NCBI GenBank assembly: GCA_025667525.1
Contig: CM046878.1
Span: 94,131,237 to 94,195,236 of the forward strand
Source: Glebionis coronaria
Lineage: Eukaryota; Streptophyta; Magnoliopsida; Asterales; Asteraceae
Direction: 5' to 3'
DNA: 64,000 nucleotides
Translations under genes and position numbers: made by a program
Notes under the pieces: model-generated
Database searches by the model: none
What the model saw: only the letters and a program-made list of their open reading frames with translations
What the model was told of the DNA's origin: nothing
Shown here: piece by piece, positions 12,628-24,396 of the stretch
Numbering within the stretch: the stretch's first letter is position 1
Layout: every line of letters begins with the position of its first letter

Positions 12628-13385
12628 CTATAAATTATTGAGAATCCGCATGAACTCAGAGTGAATATTGACTGTACTTTTCTGGATTGGCAACTTAATA
12701 CGAGCGGCTTCTCTCTACTTATGCAAATGATTTATCTAGGGATGTATGAGTGTTAGATAAGCTAGTTTTGACTTAATTATAGTAATATGGGCCATTTATT
12801 TTACTATCTATTAGATGCTACTAATAGGACAAGTTAACCTAAATTTACTCAATGAAAATAAAAGCTCTACTGCCATGATTTCATATTGAATCTTTTAAGA
12901 ATACACTTTTATATATGAGACAGTTAGATCAGCATGAGTCTACTAAAAAATTCTAACCTGGTATGTCGATTTGTATGCAAGTAATCTCGTGTCTTGAGTT
13001 TAACCCTTGCTATATGATGTTCGAAGAAGGGCCTGCATAAAAACTGAGCTTCATATTCTCCCCATATAGGACTGTAGGATAGTGGACTATGTCTATGTAT
13101 TCTGCACCAAACTGCATTAGAAGAATACATCAATCTTGTACACCTTTCTTACCCATTCAATAACAAATTTCTTTCAACTTCAATTTTCTATGAATATATC
13201 AATCTAAAAAGCGATTCTAACCTGTATTTTCTCATCAGAAAAGGACTTGCAGTCCCAAATAAGCGATGTATGATCGCACAATGTTTGCATTGATTATTTT
13301 TCTGATTCAACAACATCCTGCAGTTATACCCCAAATAAGTTATACTTACGAAAAAAATAGGATTGACTTCTTTTCTGAACTCATT
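12628..13385 (-). pseudogene. Decayed multi-exon host gene, 3' exons
   Basis: Four minus-strand segments look like exons that stay in one frame when joined at canonical splice sites. They are 13385-13350 (12 codons, then GTAAGT), 13317-13222 (32 codons, acceptor CTGCAG, donor CAG|GTTAG), 13111-12958 (51 codons plus one base, acceptor AATGCAG, donor CAG|GTTAG) and 12710-12631 (acceptor GAGAG, phase matching). The conceptual peptide reads like a real protein, for example LCDHTSLIWDC and FGAEYIDIVHYPTVLYGEN. It has in-frame stops in the second and third segments and a stop after the fourth. I do not recognise the family. Upstream exons seem to continue at 13571-13586 and, beyond the inserted LTR element, at 18099-18222. 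That coding content survives is inference from splice phase and peptide texture. Confidence 0.4.
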
Positions 13386-13586
13386 CTCAGAATATCAAAT
13401 TAAAAACATGTGAATCGATTTTAGGAATCCTAACATTCAATAAATTTTGAGATTATGTACTCTTAAAACCCACCACAGTCCATACCAAAAACTACCAAGC
13501 AAATGAATCCAAATCCAAACCTCCAAATTTCATATCGCCCTAATTTTCAATTAAATCCTAATTAACTTACAATCAAAACTGAAACT

Positions 13587-14294
13587 TGTTGGGCCAATTC
13601 AGTGCCTGATTTGTCCCTTGCACAGGATTTGGATGTAAAGTATCCTAAGTAGTGTTAGTCACTGAACTTACGTATGTTACAAGTTCAGTGTGTCGTTATT
13701 CAGAGTTCTTTAGAGTCTACGAGATAGAATCATCATTAGCTGAGGCGGATCACAGTAAGTGTGCAAAGAATCAAGGATGATGGATTTAGTAAGTGATGAC
13801 ATAACAGCTTACTAACTCCTCGAGACTATTACTTATTAGAAGACTTGAAGATGTTAGAAGACCTGAAGAAGTGTCTGTCTGAAGTATTAGTGGAAGAATA
13901 CAAAGTACAAGGTGGTTACTTGTATTTTAGTAAAAGCTTCTCAAAGAAGCTTTACACCCACTATATATATGTGGTCCTTGTAATAGAATAGGCTAATGAT
14001 TCCCACCACAGAAAACACACATGTAACACTTTAGTGGATTGGGGTTTCATCCTCCCATTGTTGCATAAGCTTAGCTAGCTATGAACATGGGAGTTTAGTT
14101 TGTCATTCATCGCCCGGCTATTGTTCCGCAAACAACCGGGCAAGTCTTGTATATTTGTTGATTCATTATTAATAAGATATACAAACGATGAAAAATACAA
14201 GCTTTGTTATTAGTTAGTCAATTAGTTTAATTGTGCAAATGTTCTTTATAGATCTTCATGGAATCGATGTTTGCACAACTATCGTGGACCATCA
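13587..14294 (+). repeat. H 5' LTR
   Basis: It begins TGTTGGGCCAATTCAGTGCC and most likely ends CCATCA, two bases before the primer-binding site. The body is near-identical to 17394-18098, with scattered substitutions such as CACAGGATTTGG against CATAAGATTTAG. TATATATATG near 13964 could serve as the TATA element. Confidence 0.85.
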
Positions 14295-14296
14295 AT

Positions 14297-14308
14297 TGGT
14301 ATCAGAGC
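14297..14308 (+). other. H primer-binding site (tRNA-Met type)
   Basis: TGGTATCAGAGC, two bases after the 5' LTR, is complementary to the 3' end of plant initiator tRNA-Met, the usual primer of Copia elements. Confidence 0.9.
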
Positions 14309-15019
14309 GGGTAGAATTAATTATTATCCAGATCCGTTCAAAAAGTGACTACTAATAACAATTCAAGCATTGTCAATATTTTATGTGTAAAGAACAATAT
14401 TCTGCAAATGTGTTGGATATTGAAGGAGATAGACACGATATTGATTAAAATGCTTACTTATCTTTACACAAACCCACACGTGTCTACCACTCACACCACT
14501 AAAACATCACCTTACCTTAAACATAATAAAAAATAATACATTCACCTTCCCGTCACAAACAAAATACCAGATCCAAAACCAAGTTTTCATCTTCGAACCT
14601 ACCATTCACTAATCTACAAAAATCACTTATATCACCTTATATCAAAACCACGAAACTATCAAATTATATCCAAATCGAATTCAAAACAAAAAAATAGATC
14701 GAATGTTTTCTTCCTGGTGGTCTCGGGGATGGAACCAATCAATTTGATTTTCGATTTTTGGAATAATAAAAAAGGGGTTGATTTGTTTCGAGGATATCCG
14801 GATACTGGCGGTTCGACATGATGATTGACTCGTGTCATTAGGTGATAAATATGATGTCGAATAGATGAGTTGAAAAGGGAAGACAATGGCGGTTGTTTGG
14901 AGTTTTGATGGTGAGATGATGTCGAGAAGGAGTATGGTGGATGGTTTTTCAGGTCTTCATTGAAGCTGAAGACAATGATATGGTTTTACTCATTACTGAA
15001 CTGGTGGACGTTTCATGTT

Positions 15020-16620
15020 GGGCTGTAAAACGCTGAGTCGAACCCACTGGGATTACCAAGTAGCTGAGATGAAATGGAAGGGGTGTGATGAACCCGTTCG
15101 CAAAGCCGATGATGGTACAAGGACTTATGTTAACCAAGGTCGCTGATGTTACTATTAGGAATGGCTGAGGTAATAAGCCCAAGAGCTGAAGTGAACTTGA
15201 TGTTTAGCAGTCGCTGGCTCAACCCTCTGGAACCTCGAAGTGTAACCCTTACCAGCGAATCCCATGACACCCCTGTCACGTTGTTGTATCATTAGAAAAT
15301 GATTTGAGCAGATAGGTTATGAGCGAGTGAGCAAAGTTAATACCGATGGGTGTTTAGGTTGTTTCTAGAGAATATGATGTCGTGAGCTTCAAAGAAGCTG
15401 ATGAAACAATAGGGCTGTGATGTATAACGAAGTGCTCAAAACAAGAAATTATAAGAGCTGAGTTCTTAATTCCATCGGGTTTTGAATCATGACCCAAACT
15501 CATGAACCATGGTTAAAAGCTAATGGTTAAGGTGTCAGCTGGAATGAGTTTGTTCAGAAGACGTGATGAAAAGAGCTGACGAGAAAAAATATGAAGAGCT
15601 GATTAAAAAAATAGTAAATGTGGAATGGGTGAAAGAGTCGCTGACCTAAACCCGATGATCCTACAACTCGTCAGTCAGCTGATGAATTAAATTAGTAGAG
15701 CTTACAAGCTGTTTGATACAATAGGCTGATGAAAGATGCTCTATCAGCTTATATAACTCCAGCAATTCTCCACACGAACAAAGTAGGAGTCGCTGTGAAG
15801 TTAGGGATTATAAAAGGTCGTTGTGAAACCCAGCTCCTTGAACCTTTTCAGCAACTATCTTGATCACTATGTAGCTGGGTCATTCTAGCTGGAACCCAAA
15901 CAGCTGTAACTTGGACTTTTTTCGCTGTCAACTACAGATGGCTGAGCTAACCCCAACCAAGTGAACTCCTGGTCAACTATGAACCCCAGACCAAGATTCC
16001 GGACCAGCGACCCTTCACAACTAAACCTCAAACAACAGAGGTAGCTTCCCAGCCAGCCGACCACTGTTCGCTGATATAAACCCCTGAACCTACCCAACGA
16101 ACCCTGTCAACATCGAACCCTGTCAACAACAAGTCTGAACTCCCAGAGGTTATACACACACCAGGAGATTTTTAATTTGATCAAGACTATCAGTCGTATA
16201 TAGCTGTTCGAACCGCTGTGACCCACAGCCGCTGAACCCACAGCCAAACAGCCATAACTAAATACCCCACAGCTAGTTCCTCAGCTGCTAATCTCCGTAG
16301 CCACCCCCCTCTCTCGTGATTGTTGAAGAAGCTGATAAAATCAACTTAGCAAAAGATCTGGTGGCAAGATGACCAGCTGATAAAGATGTTATCCTCAGAG
16401 CCTTCAAATGCTGAAGGACTTGGTCACTCAGGAACTATTTTCTTACACCATGATAAAGAAAGAAGATATCTTCACAGGCTGTTTCCTCAAACCATAGCCA
16501 TTGGCTGAACTTTCCAGCTATAACCCCAGCAGTTGTCCCCCTCCCCCAAAGTTATGACCCCATCCGCTGTAACCCTAGCCGTAGAGTTTTTGAGAAACCA
16601 GGCTGTGTTACACAGGTAAT
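15020..16620. repeat. H internal region rich in GCTGA and GCTGT words
   Basis: Dozens of copies of AGCTGA, CGCTGA, GGCTGA or GCTGTAAC occur in 1.6 kb, many followed within a few bases by AACCC. Local steps near 21 bp occur (15142, 15164, 15185), but spacing is mostly irregular. Stops lie in all frames, so the words are not explained by a protein repeat. Confidence 0.6.
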
Positions 16621-17381
16621 TGGAGAAACAGTTTTTATACAGGGGTTTGATAACATCAGGGGTTGGTAACATCAGGTGTGTTTGATAGGAGATGAAATTC
16701 AGGGGAGTTGTACTTCAGGCGATATGGAAACCATCACGCTATTATTGTGTAATAGTGTGTAGCCGGTTAAAAGTTGCTTAGTTCCCTAGCAAATTTTGAG
16801 GGGGAGAGAAACGAGGACGAAAGTAAACTTGTGTTTATGTGAAGAAACATCAAGTTTACTCACGATACATACACACTATCATACATCACAACACACAACC
16901 TTCAGGGACTTACATGTTTACATATATGGCTGATTGAGCCAAGTCACTGAAGATGGGTCGCTGAGCTTACTCTATGATCTATTATGGTTGCTGCATCAAC
17001 CATTGACCACTCCACTGTTTAAAGGTAAATGAACTCCAGATCATAATTGATAGAATATGCCACACTTTATATATGCTAGTGGAGGGCATATGATATGTAA
17101 CGAACAGGCATATATACACTTCACTCTTAACCAAAGTGAATTAGTCATTAGGGGGTTCTATTATATAAGCATCAGGGAGTTTGTTCAAGTATTCATTATA
17201 CAAGATCAGAGATTGTATAAGCTTAGTAACAACTACAACAGGGACAAGACGATACAAGTTAGCGGATGACTTGAACTAGTGAAGCCAGTTATTCTTGGTA
17301 TACTTTGTTGTAATATAGCAGGTAAGTAGAAGCCTTTATGCTCACTTACTGCTATTTAACTTAGGCTACTTTTCTATCCAA

Positions 17382-17392
17382 ATAGGGGGAGA
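17382..17392 (+). other. H polypurine tract
   Basis: The purine-rich run around AGGGGGAGA lies directly before TGTTGGG of the 3' LTR. This is the expected plus-strand primer position and is typical of Copia-type elements. Confidence 0.85.
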
Positions 17393-17393
17393 T

Positions 17394-18098
17394 TGTTGGG
17401 CCAATTCAGTGCCTGATTTGTCCCTTGCATAAGATTTAGATGTAAAGTATCCTAAGTAGTGTTAGTCACTGAACTTACGTATGTTACAAGTTTAGTGTGT
17501 CATTCTTTAGAGTTATTTAGAGTTTACGAGATAGACTCGTCATTAGCTAAGGCGGATCTCAGTAAGTATGCAAAGAATCAAGGATGATGGAGTTAGTAAG
17601 TGATGACATAACAGCTTACTAACTCCTCGAGACTATTACTTATTACAAGACCTGAAGACGATAGAAGACCTGAAGAAGTGTCTATCTGAAGTATTAGTGG
17701 AAGACTACAAAGTACAAGGTGGTTACTTGTATTTTAGTAAAAGCTTCTCAAAGAAGCTTTACACCCACTATATATATGTGGTCCTTGTAATAGAATAGGC
17801 TAATGATTCCCACCAAAGAAAACACACATGTAACACTTTAGTGGATAGGGGTTTCATCCTCCCATTGTTGCATAAGCTTAGCTAGCTATGAACATGGGAG
17901 TTTAGTTTGTCATTCATCGCCCGGTTGTTGTTCCGCAAACAACCGGGCAAGTCTTGTATATTTGTTGATTCATTATTAATAAGATATACAAACAATGAAA
18001 AGTACAAGCTTTGTTATTAGTTAGTCAATTGGTTTAATTGTGCAAACGTTCTTTATAGATCTTCATGGAATCGATGTTTGCACAAGTATCGTTGTGGA
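17394..18098 (+). repeat. H 3' LTR
   Basis: This is the second copy of the terminal repeat, starting TGTTGGGCCAATTCAGTGCC. Identity with the 5' copy is clear to TTTGCACAA and continues loosely to TATCG, after which the sequences diverge. The last ten bases seen in the 5' copy are missing or altered, so the right boundary is uncertain by about ten bases. Confidence 0.8.
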
Positions 18099-18430
18099 TT
18101 TGATGAATCAGAAAGCATTCTTCATCAACTCGTGAAGGAGGGACTTTCATTAAACACATAGTGGGCACGAATCCATCCAGCCATAAACGACAACATCTTC
18201 ACATTCATAAAAAAAATATAATCTACAAACAAGCCAAAAGATGCGTCACTTAAACCAACAACCAAAACTACCTTGAAACTACCGAAACCACCGAGAGATG
18301 GTAGCAGATTCGACAGATATGGTGGCGATAAGATTATGGTGGCCGCTCTTTTGTGAGTATTAGGGTTTAGAGAGATAATAAGGTCCGTGTGTGGAATGTG
18401 TTATTGTGTTATTAATATGTTTTGATTTTT
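18099..18430 (-). pseudogene. Candidate 5' exons of the split host gene
   Basis: On the minus strand, a leader-like segment (about 18430-18272) ends AAG|GTAGTT. A short intron ends TTTGTAG at 18223, and a second segment (18222-18099) holds an open frame containing LMKVPPSRVDEECFLIHQ up to the LTR element boundary. Beyond the element, 13586-13571 ends ATT|GTAAGT, a strong donor. A TATTTATAG motif lies about 80 bp upstream of the presumed start, near 18510. This fits the 5' end of the gene whose later exons are at 12628-13385. The frame across the insertion cannot be verified because the target duplication is unclear. Confidence 0.3.
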
Positions 18431-19549
18431 GAAGTGGTTAACAAAAATAAGATGAAGTGAACCGTATAGAAGAAGGTTTGTTGAATTTTTCAACTTTTTA
18501 ACATTTCTATAAATAGGTTTCAACATTTCACTTTTCCACTTTCAAGAAATGAGCGTAAATGCTTTATAGATAGTATAGATAGATAATAATTAGGCCCACA
18601 CCTATTTGTGAGTTTATGTCACTAGAGTTATGTATCTATAAATATCAAAATCGGTGAATGATAATACTTACGTGTTTATTCACCATTCTACACGGTCTCA
18701 CCCATTAAAATGCTAAACATCTTCCGCTCAAAAACACTACCCTTCGTCATCGGCAACTCATCGATGATTCGGAAGGATCCTCGTCAAACCCTAAAAAAAA
18801 ACTACCTGCCATTGTCATCGTCACCAATTCTTAAAAAACATGATGTCATCGTCACCAGCTATCCTTCTAAAATTATCGTAATCTTTTTTACTTGTGTCAG
18901 ATCTGAAGATCTGTTTCTTGATCAATGAGATCGTGGTGCAACAACATTTTTGTTTTTAAGTTTTATTATTTGTTTGTTGTGTTAGTGATTTGTGCTAAGG
19001 TTACAAATCCTTAATGGTTATTTGTGTTGCGGATTTAGGTGACAAATTCACACAATCGTATATTGCTGTCCGTGCTTCGGTTATATTGGTTTATCCAGTT
19101 TATCACTTTGTGACTTCAAGTTTGAAGATTGTTTGAAGAATGTTTGAATACGCTTGTTGTCGGATGTCTTCATCAGTATTTTTTTTCATGTTTTATCTTT
19201 TTTAATTTTCTGTTTCTTTTCTAACTTACTAATCAAGTCTGAGTTTTTGTGATTTCGACGCTTAAACTAAGAAAGAGTGTTTTATGAATAATTAGACCCA
19301 ATTTGTTAGTGGGTCTAGGTCACTAAGGTTATGTATTTATAAATAATGGATTAATGAATAACAATAATATCTACCTTTCACGTTAAAAAAAATACCTACC
19401 TTTCACAAACCCTAAAATAAAATACTAGGTATGATTTTATGGTTGTATGGGTTTTGGTTAGGTCGTGGCCCATCCTACCTTTCACATAGCTACGCGCTAG
19501 CGCCTCCGTTACTACAATACACCTTTGAAAATGAGTTCATTAAATCTTA
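18431..19549. other. Intergenic DNA with a diverged direct repeat
   Basis: The segments 18584-18651 and 19287-19347 share a pattern: TAATTAGRCCCA, then GTCACTAR, then GTTATGTAT and TATAAATA. No coding region is recognised; the plus-strand 72-codon frame at 18710 has no motif. The pair may be remnants of a small element. Confidence 0.4.
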
Positions 19550-19735
19550 GGGTCCGTTTGGTATGAAGACGGGTTTTACTTTAGGTGTGAGTTTATAAAG
19601 TAGTGGTTTAGAATTAGGTTTAATATAAATATTAATAAGAGAGAGAAAAAATATTTAAAAAATATATTTAAATAAATATATTAAGAGTAAAAGTATAAAT
19701 AAAAGTATTATAAAAAACTTTAACAATTAATAATA

Positions 19736-22622
19736 GAGTCCGGTTATTTTGGATACCTTGTATCCTTTGGATACAAGGGGATCAATCCCCACCATCCATC
19801 TAATATTAATCAAAGGCCCAGATTAATCCTTATTTTTTAATTAAAAAAAGCGTTGGGGTATTTTCGTCACTTTACCCCTACCACTTAACACCACCTACCA
19901 CTCTCCCACATCCCAAATCTAACAGTCGATGTTTTCTTTTTCTTCTCTCTAAAACACACACAAAAACACACACACATATACATATTCAAATCTTAATCTA
20001 TCATCAAATACATCAAATCCATCGATAATCACATTTGTAAATCGATCATCACCTTCATAAATAAGGTAAATTCGTTCGATTTGTTTTTATTCATCTTTTT
20101 TTAGCTTATTCTATGTGAATAAGCTTACAATTCATCTTATTCTTTTATAGCTTATTTGAGAAATTACATAAATTTAACGAATGATAAGGTAACTTATTAG
20201 ATGATTAATGTGAATAAGCTTATAACTTATCATCATCTTTATTATCATGAATAATAAACTAACTTATTAGCTTATTTTCATGAATGATAAGATTTTATGG
20301 CTTAATCTCGCTGAACATATTTAGTATGACCTGTTAGTGAAGTATCATATATGATATACGATATCATATATGATATAAGCTAAAATATCATATATGATAA
20401 AATATATCATATATGATTATGTGCTTAAAAATTGAATTAAATCTTATTTTTTATGGCTTAATCTCGTTGAGGAGATTTGGTATGACCTGTTAGTGAAATA
20501 TCATATATGATATACTATATCATATATGATATAAGCTAAAATTTCATATAATATAAGATATATCATATATGATTATGTGCTTGAAAATTGAATTAAATCT
20601 TCTTTTTTGTGTAGGGAATGCTGTTTTCAAGGAATGTGAACATTACAAGCATTAAAACGGCCAAGAAGGTTAATGAAGAAGCTCATAATTTTTTTTGATT
20701 TTAAAATGTATTATTTGTATTTTTCTTGTAATCTCCTAATGGAGTTTTGACGTATATAGAGGATTTTGTAAAACATTGGTATCTAGTACAACGTCTTGTT
20801 AATATGGTTTAACTTTCTTGGTATTATGTCATGATGGTTTTGATAAATTAGTGATGGTCATTAGAATAGGAAACATGTTATCATTTTTTAAACATCAAGT
20901 ATAGTGTCGAATTCATGAATAAAACAAGGAGTGTGGTGGATTCACTTGTCTAGAAAATAAAAAAGAGTATTTTTTTATGAGTATCATATATGATGATGCA
21001 TTATCATATATGATACTCAAATATTTTTTACAAATTCAACAAAAGGTTTGCTGACTTCATGACTAAAACAAAAAGCCTCCTAAATCAATGATTAAACAGT
21101 TGTTCATAAAATAAAAAAGTAGTTTTTAATAGCATACAATTGATGATTAAACACTTGCTCAAATAGAATGTAACCAATCATGATTAAAACACCTATTCAT
21201 TATAAAAAAGATACAAGAACAAAAGATTCTAATCAATTCATAACTAAAATCATAACATTCTTATTATTGGAACTACTATTCTTTATTTTCAATCAGTTCT
21301 TCTACATCTTCCACCAAATCACTTTTCTCTTGTAAATCTTCTTTGGCCTCGACGACACCTTCATCTTATCATTACATATATGCGTACACGTCATCATGCT
21401 TTGCTCCAACATGTAATTGTCACATCTATATTTGCTCGTTGTTGTGTTCACACAGTCTGCATTAATAAAAAGATGAAAGAACATATTAGGCACCATTTTA
21501 TCAACAAGTGAATTACATAGCAGACTATATCAAAATGCACAATATGTCAAAACTGTAAAAAAATCATGTACAATATCAATGTCTGATTTTTTATATGGCA
21601 TGTTAGATACATCATATATGATACCTCATATATCATATATGATATATCGATCATATATCACATATCATATAACAATCATGTATGATAAATAAGGTATCAT
21701 ATATGATAGATCCAACCTAATAAGCTTACATCAGCAATATAGTTAAAAATGTCGAATAATACAGCTAATTCACGTTAACTTAAGCTTATTCAGAAACATC
21801 TTATATGATACCTATGTATCATATATGATACGCCTATCATATATCATATATGATATATCTATCATATATGATAAATGATGTATCATATATGATACATCAA
21901 GCTTAATTCAGCATACATCAACTACATAAAAAATCCTAGTAATACAGCTTATTCAAACGAAAATAAGCTTATTCGTAACTCTCTTATTCATAAAACCTTA
22001 TAATTCATTAAAATAAGCTAATAAGCTAGCTTATATTTCAACAAAATAAATCCAAATCATCTAACTCACAAGCTTATTCATAACTTTCATCTAATTCAAA
22101 AAGCTTATTCACACAAACCACCTAAGAAGTTAGCTTATAAGTAAGAACAATCAATCAAAATAATTCGTTCAAAATAAGCTAATTCAAAATTTACATGATA
22201 ATAAATTAATAAGCTTATTTAAAAAATCAATAAGCTAAATATAAGAATAGATTTTATACAAACCTGATGATTCGATTCGTGCCTAATCATGAATTCGTAT
22301 TGATTAATTGATCTAATTAATCGATTCGTGATGGAATCCTGATGATGTTCGTGAGGGAATCGTGATTAAAAGCTTCGATCTATCAATTGTAGAGAGAGAA
22401 ACTAGATCGGGTAGAGAGAGAAACAGAAAGCCGATGTGTGTGCGTGTGTTTTATGAGAAAGAAGTGAGAAAAATGCTTATATAGTGAGCGGGTGAAATGA
22501 CAAAAATACCCCTCCAGTGTAAAATGGGATTTAATCTCAACCATTAGATGGGAGGGAGATGGAGGGTGATGATGAATCCCCCCATATCTTAGATAAGTTT
22601 GATATCCAAATGAACTTAAATC
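19736..22622. mobile_element. Mutator-like element, 2.9 kb, non-autonomous
   Basis: A perfect 9-bp duplication, TTAATAATA, flanks it (19727-19735 and 22623-22631), the length typical of Mutator elements. The first and last roughly 350 bp are imperfectly inverted: GGTTATTTTGGATACC against AGTTCATTTGGATATC at the outer ends, then a shared order of CCATCTAAT-like, ACCCC-like, CA-microsatellite and ATCGATCA-like blocks. Long inverted ends are also a Mutator trait. The interior has no transposase; a 64-codon minus frame at 21302-21496 is unrecognised. The interior is unusually rich in ATCATATATGAT palindromes. Confidence 0.75.
20341..21905. repeat. ATCATATATGAT palindrome clusters
   Basis: The 12-base palindrome ATCATATATGAT or close variants occurs about twenty times in three groups: 20341-20575, 20984-21022 and 21600-21900. 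In the first group a block of about 175 bp (GACCTGTTAGTGAARTATC, then the palindromes, then TTAAATCTT) is repeated in tandem. The surrounding sequence also repeats AATAAGCTTATT-like words. Confidence 0.85.
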
Positions 22623-22877
22623 TTAATAATAATATGTTTGTGGTTTGTAGTAAAATTGACCCCACTTGCAGAAAAGATATGACAAAAATTTTGTAAACCT
22701 ATATCTTGTGATTCTTGTCTAAGTTTTGCAAATAACGTGTTTTTTGGTTAAAACCCAAAACCCGGTCTCACACAAATATAACCAAACATTGTTTTTTCTC
22801 TTAAACCCCAAACCTGGTGACTTAAAAGCCCATACCAAACAGACCATTAGTGTATTTATTTAGCATAACGTTATATC

Positions 22878-23153
22878 GAACTTTGGTGTTGATGGTTTTA
22901 CATGAATGGTTCTACAATATTCAATGCAAGCAATGGAATACCGAAGAGGTTAACGATGATTGATAAAGACATGTAAGATTGTGAATTTTTGGAACATTGG
23001 TTGGGGACCTTCTCGAAAGGTTTCAATTCCATCGATCTAATCGCTATAAATGAGCTATTGACCTTGATTGATTTATAGTTTTTTGTACGTACTACTTTGT
23101 CACAACTTGTTTGATGGATATTTAAACACGAACATGTATGTTTGGTTTTCTAT
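22878..23153. repeat. Dispersed repeat, copy 2
   Basis: Second copy of the segment at 1630-1938, same orientation, shorter by one internal block. It starts about 30 bp outside the right end of the PIF/Harbinger-like element. Confidence 0.7.
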
Positions 23154-23849
23154 AATTTGTTCCACATTTAAAAAAGAAAAATACGAATTGTAATTTTTAC
23201 ACCTTCAAAATCGAGTGTTTGAGAAGAACATGCATTGAATTGATTTTCCCCCATGCTTTTTGTCCCAAAATCGGTCATGCAAATCAACCCTTCACAAGCT
23301 TAGACGTTCCATGCAACAGAGACATGGGTTTTACATGGGCGATAACAACACTTGTGCAATTCAAAAAGGACACTGAACAAATGATTGAAGCCTTATAGTA
23401 TATATACTAGTGAATAGTGATGGAAGATTCTAAGGGAGTTATAACATATATACGACTTGCAAGTTGGAACACTGTTTTTACTATTCGCTGTATGTGATAT
23501 TGAGTGACAAAGCTACAAGGTTTATCTTCAAAGGGCCAAAATATAGATAAATTCATGTCACGAATGCTAAACTAGTAACCTTTTATACAATATTACACGT
23601 AAATGTATCCATAAAACTCAATACAAGTAAGCCCGAAATCGCGTGCCAGGAACAGCAGATGTAATATTTCAGTCTATACGTTGTGAGGGGAGATCACCTT
23701 CTTTGGTTTTCACATAGCTCCACTCCAAGTTAGATACTTTTATGGCCGAAAGTGACTGCGTCAAGGTCAAGGTGTTAGTCTTCCAATTGCTTTTTAACAA
23801 AGAAAAGTTCTTGCATCTTTTATATGTCATATACAATATGTAATATAAG
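23154..23849. other. Intergenic DNA
   Basis: No gene or element boundary seen. The minus-strand frame at 23669-23920 continues from the pseudogene to its right, but below about 23850 it loses any resemblance and is probably chance. Confidence 0.4.
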
Positions 23850-24396
23850 TTACTTAGATAATCGTAGATGTCAAGCGAGTAAGTAACAAGCTGCGTCGAA
23901 AAGTTTTTTTTAAATTGCAAATCTTGTTTTATGAAAACTCATATTTGTGAGTTTAGGTATCATAACGTTGTCAGTCATAACCCGTTGAGTTCTTTTTAAA
24001 AGTTTCACCGCATCAGGTGCAAAAACTCTGAAGATAATGCAAAAAGAATAAACAGGTGCTGATTTTCAATGCATGTTTTCTTGTGATTTCACTTTGTATG
24101 AGTCGACTTTTAAAGCAGTCCGACCCACTATAAAACCTCGTCTACTCAAACCCACAAGAGAAGAAACCCAATTCAAATTCACGCACGCATGTCTATCCAA
24201 AAACCAAAACGTCAGCCAGCATTAGTGTGGATCTTCCATCTGACGGGACAGTCAGGAAGTTAACAAGTGCTTCTTTCTTGGCAGAGATGTCAACACGCCC
24301 ACATATGTTAAAAAGAACGTCCCTAACCATATCGTGTCGATGATTAAAGCCCGAGAGCTCTTTACAATAAACAATATATTCTTCAAAAGAATCCAA
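23850..24396 (-). pseudogene. Decayed coding sequence, copy 1
   Basis: The minus strand encodes RHDMVRDVLFNICGRVDIS, then ADVLVFG. After a frameshift near 24200 it continues as RHACVNLNWVSSLVGL and RGFIVGRTALK, then a degraded tail with several stops ending TQLVTYSL near 23865. The order of motifs resembles a sequence widely dispersed in plant genomes, often annotated only as hypothetical or retroelement-related; that is recall, and I give no function. Multiple stops and frameshifts show it is not functional. A second, shorter remnant of the same tail lies at 25757-25935. Confidence 0.55.

Larger units (their letters stand above)
13587..18098 (+). mobile_element. Non-autonomous LTR retrotransposon H (LARD-like), 4.5 kb
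   Basis: Two direct long terminal repeats of about 705 bp enclose 3.1 kb with no gag or pol. A tRNA-Met type primer-binding site follows the left repeat, and a purine tract precedes the right one, so the element is on the plus strand. Short frames inside (up to 75 codons) are not recognisable. Both ends being Copia-like suggests a Copia partner supplied the proteins. The 5-bp target duplication cannot be confirmed: AAACT precedes the left end, but the right end is blurred around 18091-18098. The element interrupts the decayed gene on the other strand. Confidence 0.8.
19550..22846. mobile_element. PIF/Harbinger-like element carrying a nested Mutator-like element
   Basis: The left end GGGTCCGTTTGGTATG faces TGGTCTGTTTGGTATG (right end as reverse complement), with two mismatches. 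TTA flanks both sides (19547-19549 and 22847-22849). Three-base TTA duplication and these ends suit PIF/Harbinger-type elements. Without the 2.9-kb insertion the element would be only about 400 bp, a miniature with no transposase, comparable to 9615-10005. Confidence 0.75.
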
